Assembly: GCA_018398765.1 (NCBI GenBank)
Contig: JAHBMJ010005783.1
Span: 18,348-57,682, forward strand
Length of the DNA: 39,335 nucleotides
DNA from: Chromera velia
Lineage: Eukaryota > Sar > Chromeraceae
Direction: 5' to 3'
The notes under the pieces are model-generated. The model was given only the letters and a program-made list of their open reading frames with translations, did not search any database and was not told the origin of the DNA. Positions 32,901 through 39,335 of this stretch are shown here, piece after piece. Position 1 is the stretch's first letter. Each line of letters begins with the position of its first letter. Both the position numbers and the translations under genes were made by a program.

Positions 32901-34209
32901 ATGAGGAGTTTGCTCACCTGCTATGCCGTGCTCTCATGTGGCTTTTCGGCCAATGCCCTTCACGACAACGGCATCCTGCGCAGAATGCTTTTTGGAGCTC
33001 CCGAGTCACCAAAGAATTAAGGAGACCTCATTCGACCCTGTGGCACCACAGAAGATGGAAGCGGCCTTCGAGCTCTTCCATGCCTATGCTTACCACAAAA
33101 GCTCAAAGGACCAAGACAGAGGGCTGGTAAAGGGCCCTCAAGAAACCGGAGAAAATCTTTCTCTCTTTGCAGTTTTTGATGGTCATGGTATGTCTGCAAT
33201 CGTTGCTGAGTTGGGACAGCAGTACGTGAACGATAACTTAGTTCCCTTCCTTGTCCAAGAAAAGAATCTGGATCTTTTAGAAGTCTCACGTCAAGAGATG
33301 CAGACCGCAATGGACACGTTTTTTGAAAGAATGGATCAATTCATCAGGAAGAAATCCAAAGGCCAACATGAGCAGTCGGGGTCTACTGCCAGTCTTATAC
33401 TGGTGACACCAAAGAAGCTCTGGACGATCAATCTAGGTGACAGTGGCGCTTCTGCGTTCTGGAACGAGCGCGATTCAGTTCGTCTGACTAGAACGAGAGT
33501 CCTGAGGATAGATCAGAGCAAGAGAAGGTGAAACAAAAGGGGGGGGAGACGTGCGGGATCTCCAGGCAGACCTTCAGAGGTCGTGGGTCGGTCTATTGCA
33601 AGAACATGCACGGGAGGGAAGTGAAGAGATTCCTTCCAGACGAAACAATTTACCGAATGACAGTGGGGGGGCAGGGGGGGGGTGCGCACAACCCGTGCCC
33701 TCGGCGACACCTTCTATGATGCTTGTATGCTCAGAACTCCCGAAGTGTTGGAGTACGACCTGGCAGACCCCCACTTCCGTCCACCCCTCATTCTCTTGGC
33801 GTCAGACGGTCTGTGGGAGTTTAAGGAAGGATCAGAGGACACAGCTAAGATCGTTTTACACAATCTGAAGAGTAACAAAGAGCTCCAGTTGTCGGACACG
33901 AAGGGCTGGAACCATGTTCTCGAGACGGCAGTGGAACCTGGGTGTCTGACAGAATGGAAGTGTCAGGGAGATCCTGCAGATGACACGTTTGTCATCGGTA
34001 TGTTCTTCAGGTGGTACGTCTTGTGGATTGATTGTGAAGGGGTGAGCGGGGCTCCTGTGAAATCTTTCCATCAGATGTACCAGACAGACAAAGACCTAAT
34101 GGTCGCCAGTTGCGAGCCCTACTTTCCCCGACTACAGGCCGAAGGCAGCCTCGATCGCTCTCTCAGACATGCATTGAATCAAGACATTAGTGGTGGGTCG
34201 GACGCTTGA
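32901..34209 (+). pseudogene. PPM/PP2C-type Ser/Thr phosphatase, intronless and frame-interrupted
   Basis: A metal-dependent protein phosphatase. The main frame from 32923 carries FAVFDGHGM (DGHG at codons 86-89), SGSTASLILV and INLGDSGA. A frame from 33682 carries TTRALGDTFYD, LLASDGLWEF and DPADDTFVIG, so all the usual metal-binding aspartates are present. Between them, about 33493-33680, the family-like sequence (SPEDRSEQEKVKQKGGE) runs in a third frame. One base appears missing near 33490 and one extra in the G9 run at 33674-33682. Upstream, ATG 32901 opens a signal-peptide-like frame (MRSLLTCYAVLSCGFSANAL) out of frame with the phosphatase. Three frame changes, no introns and AT-rich DNA on both sides suggest a retrocopy or decaying gene. 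Sequencing errors in G runs are the other explanation. Confidence 0.8.
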
Positions 34210-35543
34210 GAAAGGGAGGGAACGAAGAAACGTCGGAGCAAAGATCGATCCCAGAGAGACAGAGAGGGACGAGGAGAGAAAGGAGGGGAGCAGAACAAAT
34301 TAAGAACACACAGAACACGCAGAGCCTGTTTTTCAGCAAAAAAACGAAAGACTCAGGACAAGAAGATAAGTTTTCCATGCACATTGCTTGAAGTCCCAAT
34401 CTATCAACCAGAAGTTTAATTCGGTACATCGATCTTTCCTTTTTACGTCTTCTCTACGCTTGTCTCTACATGCCTCTTGGGAGCATAGTGGAGTTTGTTT
34501 GATCCTAAGCTTCACACATCTCATTTTGCTGGGCTAGCCGCCTCGTAGAGGCTAGCTGCCTATTTCTATAGACTCCTTCATTCACTCGCCGCTTCTTTTG
34601 AGACAATACGTACTCGAAATCGCTTTTATTAAAGCACGTTCAAGTTCCCTCGCCTGTAAACGGGTGGATTCCCCATGCAGTAACTGCATACGTGCAAATA
34701 CTGAACATGCGCAGACTGGCATAGACTGTCCAGTCTGATATATTGAAAAAATCGTTTTCCTGCATTCTAGTGAGCGCCAACTCCAGTAAACCTGGTCAAG
34801 TGTGAAAAACTTTATGGCTTTATGATGAATTCATCATAATATTCATCTTTCATTGCGATTTTCATCGTTGTTACTCAATATTGAATTTAATGACTTAGTA
34901 TCATACTTAGTAGCAACTCAATATTAAATTTAGCTACTAATTTAGCTTTCAGGCCTAGTTTCAGGCTAGACTAAAATAAGACTTTCGAGCTAGCTTTCAA
35001 GTTCTTACTTAATTGAACTTGCTAGTGAACTTGAAAGTTTAAATACTACTATTAGCGGTAAAATATAAATATAAAAAATTTAGAAGTATATACACAGTGC
35101 CAGTGTATTACACACCATGCATGAGAGTCAACTAGAGAGTTAATATACTAATATTTATCTAGGTTTTTTTACTAATAAACTTTGAATACGAGAGTTTTGG
35201 ATAAATCTAGGGATAAATGAAGCGTTAATCATGTATTCATGATTATATGAATTTTGGTAAAGTTATTTGCTGCTGCATAATGATTCGCAACAGCCATCGT
35301 GTCCTTATTTTAATTCTCACATTCTATATGGAACGTTGGGCACTAAAGACCTGACACCTAGACTAGTACTTATAATAAACGAGATCATAAATAATTTCTT
35401 TTAAAGAACCGTGACATTTGATCACTGCAGCTTGGTGTCTAGCCTAGTGTTTGAAAAGCCACAAGGTCGAGCCACTGGCGGCATCACCGTGAGGTTGCAC
35501 CAAAAACATGTACCGCTTCGGCCATGATTCAAAAAATTGACTT
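34210..35543. other. Convergent gap with AT-rich island 5
   Basis: 3' flank of the phosphatase, then from about 34560 to 35430 AT-rich DNA without open frames, then the 3' flank of the minus-strand gene that ends at 35544. A small minus-strand frame at 35422-35540 continues past that stop in another frame and is not convincing. Confidence 0.7.
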
Positions 35544-36200
35544 TCATCGTTCCTTTCCACGGAATCCGTCTCCTTGAACAACTCTGTTTCCTCCCCGATC
35601 TCTCTCCTTTTTGTCTCCTTCGAACCCCTCCCCCCTCTCCCCTTCCCCTTCCAGGGGACGATTCCGAGTCGCTCCACCGCCATCCAGATCTGAAGAGGGA
35701 CCCCCTTCCTTCCCCATTCCTTCCCACGAGGAGGGTTGAAGACCCGTCCTCCCATTCTTCCGCACAGACGGAGGCAGTGCCGGTGCCCCACTGGCATCCT
35801 CGGGAGGTGGGCTCACTGCGACCAACGCCCTTTCTTCTTCTCCTCGTCGTCCTATGGGGGAATCAGCTGAGACCGGGGCCTCCTCTAGCATCTCCTGACT
35901 GCCAGCCCCGACCCTTCCTCCAGGGCGTCTCTCTCCGTCTCTGCCTCTGCTTGGACTGCTGCCTCTGCTGCCAACCCCTTCCCCCGCAGAGTGCTGCTGC
36001 TGTCTCCGGGTCTGCGCAGAAGGATGGGAGTAAAGATGCGTTAAAGTGTGAGATTGGGCGAGAAAAGGACAAAGAAACGAAGGGCGAAGCAATGCCTTAC
36101 TCGCTCACCGAGCACACACACGAAAGTGTACACATAGACGCATAGACGTGTGAGCCCATCACAAACACAAAGCGGTCTCTCTCTCTCTCTCTCTCTGTGC

Positions 36201-36238
<38 letters not shown>

Positions 36239-38800
36239 GTCTGTCTGGCTGAATCACCTCATCTACCCAAGATAGAATGGGGAAAGAAATTGATCTCTTT
36301 CTCTGAGAACAGCAGGACGACAGACTGAGATAGATGTGCACTTTTTTACTCCACCCTTCTTCTTTTCTTTCCTGTTGACTTGATCCCTCAGACAGACCAT
36401 TGCTCGTCTGAGCGTCGCCTCTGCCTCTGCCGAGACTGCCGCTGGCTTGGCCGACATCCCCCCCTCAGCTGCCCCCCCCTCCGTTTTGGCCCTTTCTTTC
36501 CCGTCTCTCTTTCCCCCCACAGATGACCTTCTTCTCTCCCTCCCTGCTCCTTTGTGTTCTGTTGAGGACCTCCTTGTATCCCTTTCCTTCCCTCCTGCAT
36601 GCGTGCTGCCCCTCCTGTACCCTTCTCCCTCGGTCCCCTGGTGCAACTGTCTGTGGCGGGAGGGGGACCGAGAGTCGGTGGGGGACTGCAAGCAGATACG
36701 CAAGTGAAGGGAGTGCGGTGGTCTCCAATCAGTGGCTAGTCTCTCCCTATACTTTGATGCCTTTCATCACACATTCATTCATTCATTCATTCATTCAGTC
36801 AGTCAGTCAGTCAGTCAGTCAGTCAGTCAATCAGTCAGTCAGTCAGTCAGTCAGTCAGTCAGTCACTGACTCAATTTCTCAATGTCTCGCCCACCAACCC
36901 ACCCACGCACGTGCGCACTCCTGTCTGTTCTTGTTCTGCTGCTTCATTCCTCTTCATCTGACGATTCCACAAGAGCCCGCTAGTGTCTTCTATTGTGCAT
37001 CTAGTGCGTTGCGTGATCAGAATTGCACATCAACAACCGTCTTCCACCATGAGAGAGTGAGCCCAACGCACGGTCGAATCATTCTGTCCGTCCCCTCTTC
37101 TCACTGACCTCCTGGTTGGTCAGATGCGCCACGATCCTGGCCCCAAAGCTGGCCCTCCTCGTTCCGTGCACCGCCTCCACAGTCGCGTTCGGGTTCGGCA
37201 CAGCAAATATGTCGGCCGCAAAGTCAGCAGCCACCTGAAGAAAAGGGAGACGAAGGGAGATGAGTACAAAGCATAAAGAAGATCCGGGCAGAAGGGACTG
37301 ACTGGGGGGGGGCCAAATGGGGATTTGTGAAGGGTCAGGGGCTTGTGTCTTAAAACAAGTTTATGGATTGAGTCAAGTAGTAAGTAGTAGAGAAAGGGCA
37401 CTGTAGTGGTGTCCTCTGTCGAAAGTGCGAAAGCATTTGCAGAATGAATTCGCAAACAAAATGACAACAGGTCAACTTCCACATACTCGCAAAATGCACC
37501 CCTGCCCACCGCCGATTTTGCGTCCTCTGCCAGAGGTTCGAAGAGGAGACTGCTTCTTCTCCTCGACATTCCCTGTCCCTGTCCGAGTCCTTGTTGTTCG
37601 GTCCCTCCTGTCCTGTCTTTATCCTTCGATCGTCTCCTTCCCTTCTGGTCTGAAGGATCTCTAGATCTTCTTCTTTCCTCCTTCGGATTCTGTGTCGGGG
37701 GGCTGGAGGAATTCGGGGGACTCATCAGAAGACCTCCCCCTTGAGAGAGGGGATCACTTTCTCGTCGTAGGACACTTTTGCCCTTTTTCGGCTGCAAAAA
37801 GGGAAGCAAAAATGGAAGCAGGGCAGGAATCAAATCAGTGATTGGGTCCATTTCTTTGTTTCCGTCCATCCATCCATCTGTTCATTCTCCTGATCAAGCC
37901 AGGCTGAGCTAATTCAAGGGACAAGTTGGCAGTCAGGGGGCACTTAAGCTGTCTGTCTCTATTTTTGCCTGCCTCCTTTCCTGTTTTTCTGTCTGTCTGT
38001 CTGTCTGTCTGTCGGTCGGTCGGTCGGTCTGTCTGTCTGTCTCTCTGTCTGTCTGTATAGTCTGTCTATCTATCTGTAATGAAAAAGCAAGGGAAAAGAG
38101 TCCAACAGTGTGTCTGTATGCCCCCCTCACAATCGATATCTTTCTGTCTTTCTGCCAGCTCCAACCCACAGTGAGTCGCCAGACGCACCTGTGCTTTCTC
38201 TCCTCTGTCGTCTGCCGGAGAGCTGTCTCTGCCCGCAACGCTTCCTGCCCCCCCCCCCCCCCCGACCCCCCCCGCCTTGGGGGATGTGGGAACGTCCCCA
38301 AGGAGATTGTCCAGTAGCACGTCGGCCTCCAACTGCACTCACTCATCCATTCATTCATTCAGTCCAAAAGAGGTTAACCCCTTTATGTATGCCCTCTTTT
38401 CACCATCCGAATTCCCTTTTCATAGAACCACCTTTCCTTCTCGAATCGTTTTGATGGAATAAAATGAAAGGAACAGAGAAGAGAAGAGATCAGCAGAGTA
38501 GAAAGAAAAGACTCTTCTCATGCCTCGCTCAGCCTTTTCCCTCTGCACCAACTTCAGCCTTCCTTTGCTAAATGGGGCAAGACAGATGAATGCACATAGA
38601 AGAATAGGTACCTCCAATTGAGTGAGCGTCTTGAGTGAGCGGGTGACATTCATTTTCCTCTTCAGTCCTCCTCTATGTACGCGCCTCATCCAGGAAGCAT
38701 GCTTGCTGACCTGTTGTGTGAGGCTCCGGGCAGGTGCCGAGGTTCCCTTCATGTGGAAAGCCGTCACGGCCTCTCCTGTAACTTTGGGAGGAACGTGGGG
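35544..38800 (-). CDS. Unrecognised Ser/Arg-rich protein, 3' six exons; 5' end not found
   Basis: Exons 38800-38612, 38332-38189, 37791-37510, 37234-37109, 36685-36380 and 36011-35544 (stop) join in phase 0 throughout, about 504 residues; upstream exons are not seen in the window. The first exon could end earlier, at 38711, where a GTCAGC donor also exists. Ordered parts are AVTAFHMKGTSAPARSL, LEADVLLDNLLGDVP, VAADFAADIFAVPNPNATVE and EAEATLRRAMVCLRDQ. Between them lie disordered stretches rich in Arg, Ser, Gly and Glu, with many RRxS/RRRS sites of the basophilic-kinase type (RRRSSLLFEPL). The second exon includes a poly-Gly run coded by a G-rich homopolymer that could hide an indel. The last exon is wholly low-complexity. 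No family is recognised. Confidence 0.65.
36176..36236. repeat. TC and TG microsatellite
   Basis: TC run then TG run on the plus strand, in the last intron of the minus-strand gene. Confidence 0.9.
36770..36866. repeat. ATTC and AGTC tetranucleotide array
   Basis: CATT repeats followed by about 18 CAGT units on the plus strand, in the intron between exons 37234-37109 and 36685-36380. Confidence 0.92.
37990..38080. repeat. TCTG/TCGG tetranucleotide array
   Basis: TCTG units with an inner block of GGTC units, in the intron between exons 38332-38189 and 37791-37510. Confidence 0.92.
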
Positions 38801-39183
38801 CTGCAGTCATGCATCCATGAATGCACAGGAGGGAGGGAGGGAGGAACAGTGGTGAATGTGTACAGAAATCGAATGAAGTGCAAGCTCGCTGAATTGACTC
38901 ACGCACGGAAAGATGTGCACAATCACCAGACACCTCCTCTCCATACGCTCATTTAGAAATTAAGGAATTCAATAGGATGAGTATCCCATCTGTCCTGTGA
39001 ATGCTGTTCGTTTCTGAGGTGAACGAGACTTGTGCATTCCGACATTTTCATCGAAAAGTGAGACCCTTCATACCTCATCATCATCGCCTGGTCCCCTGGA
39101 GATGCATGGGTCGTTTTGCAGAACGCAAAATTAAGAAACAAAGAGCTGGCCATACTTAAAAAAAAAAAAAAGCGCGCGTGCCT
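38801..39183. other. Intron or 5' flank of the last gene
   Basis: No convincing exon. The sequence before 38801 on the minus strand ends in GACTGCAG, a good acceptor, so this stretch is best read as intron, with the gene continuing beyond the window. Confidence 0.5.
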
Positions 39184-39335
39184 TCACTCACTCATTCACT
39201 CACTCACTCACTCACTCACCCACTCACTCACTCACTCACCCACCCACCCACTCACTCACTCACTCACTCACCCACTCACTCACTCACTCACTCACTCACT
39301 CACTCACCCACTCACTCACTCACTCACTCACTCAC
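39184..39335. repeat. CACT tetranucleotide array at the window end
   Basis: About 37 units of CACT with scattered CACC variants, running to the last base. It is preceded by an A13 run and GCGCGCG. Confidence 0.95.

Noticed and set aside
31730-34720. Shared ATGCGCAGACTG (near 31745 and 34710) as ends of an element around the phosphatase
   Set aside because: The two copies are in direct orientation and only 12 bases long; no inverted match or target duplication was found.
1530-38080. Idea that CT/TG microsatellites always lie on the sense strand of transcription
   Set aside because: Many do (1868, 9103, 10033, 13130, 22755, 23883, 30378), but clear exceptions exist (GAAA at 1694 in a plus gene; TCTG at 12739, TC/TG at 36176 and TCTG at 37990 in minus genes).
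28274-39335. Regular repeats considered as CRISPR arrays
   Set aside because: Units are 4-bp microsatellites or contiguous minisatellites without unique spacers, in a eukaryotic genome.

Overview
This window is nuclear DNA of a eukaryote with many introns. Almost every gene is split by GT-AG introns of about 45 to 1000 bases, and the splice acceptors usually end in TGCAG. The best guess is an alga-like alveolate such as a chromerid (Chromera type). The reasons are one gene with a signal-plus-transit (plastid-type) presequence, a strong excess of the octamer TGCATGCA (a known target of apicomplexan AP2 factors), and medium-GC genes separated by AT-rich islands. This assignment is inference, about 50% sure. 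The window opens with a G14 run and closes inside a CACT repeat, so it may be a whole assembly contig.

Layout: (1) 391-2173 (+), the 3' exons of a meiotic-clade AAA ATPase (spastin/katanin/fidgetin type). (2) 4745-5449 (-), an intronless cysteine-containing hypothetical, with a separate signal-peptide-like reading frame just upstream. (3) 6095-10793 (+), an orphan protein of about 420 residues with a bipartite plastid-type leader. (4) 11833-15686 (-), a DDX52/Rok1-type DEAD-box helicase in seven exons, one of its introns GC-AG. (5) 15891-17268, a previously unlabelled 1.4 kb element bounded by perfect 26-bp terminal inverted repeats and carrying a frameshifted cysteine-rich ORF. (6) 17742-20153 (+), a BMT5-like 25S rRNA uridine methyltransferase in six exons. 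(7) 22031-26342 (-), a large acidic protein with internal peptide repeats. (8) 27605-31210 (+), a four-exon protein with leucine-rich-repeat-like segments. (9) 32901-34209 (+), an intronless PPM/PP2C phosphatase with several frame changes, probably a retrocopy or a broken gene. (10) 35544-38800 (-), the 3' part of an unrecognised serine/arginine-rich protein.

Organisation: gene direction alternates along most of the window. AT-rich islands of 0.7-0.9 kb lie in the 3'-to-3' gaps and around the phosphatase, and are essentially absent from the 5'-to-5' gaps. The helicase and the methyltransferase, both ribosome-biogenesis factors, form a head-to-head pair whose shared promoter region holds the inverted-repeat element. 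Splice donors are biased to GTCAG, and several splice sites sit inside microsatellites. In the AAA gene an exon end with its donor has been multiplied into an 82-bp tandem array.
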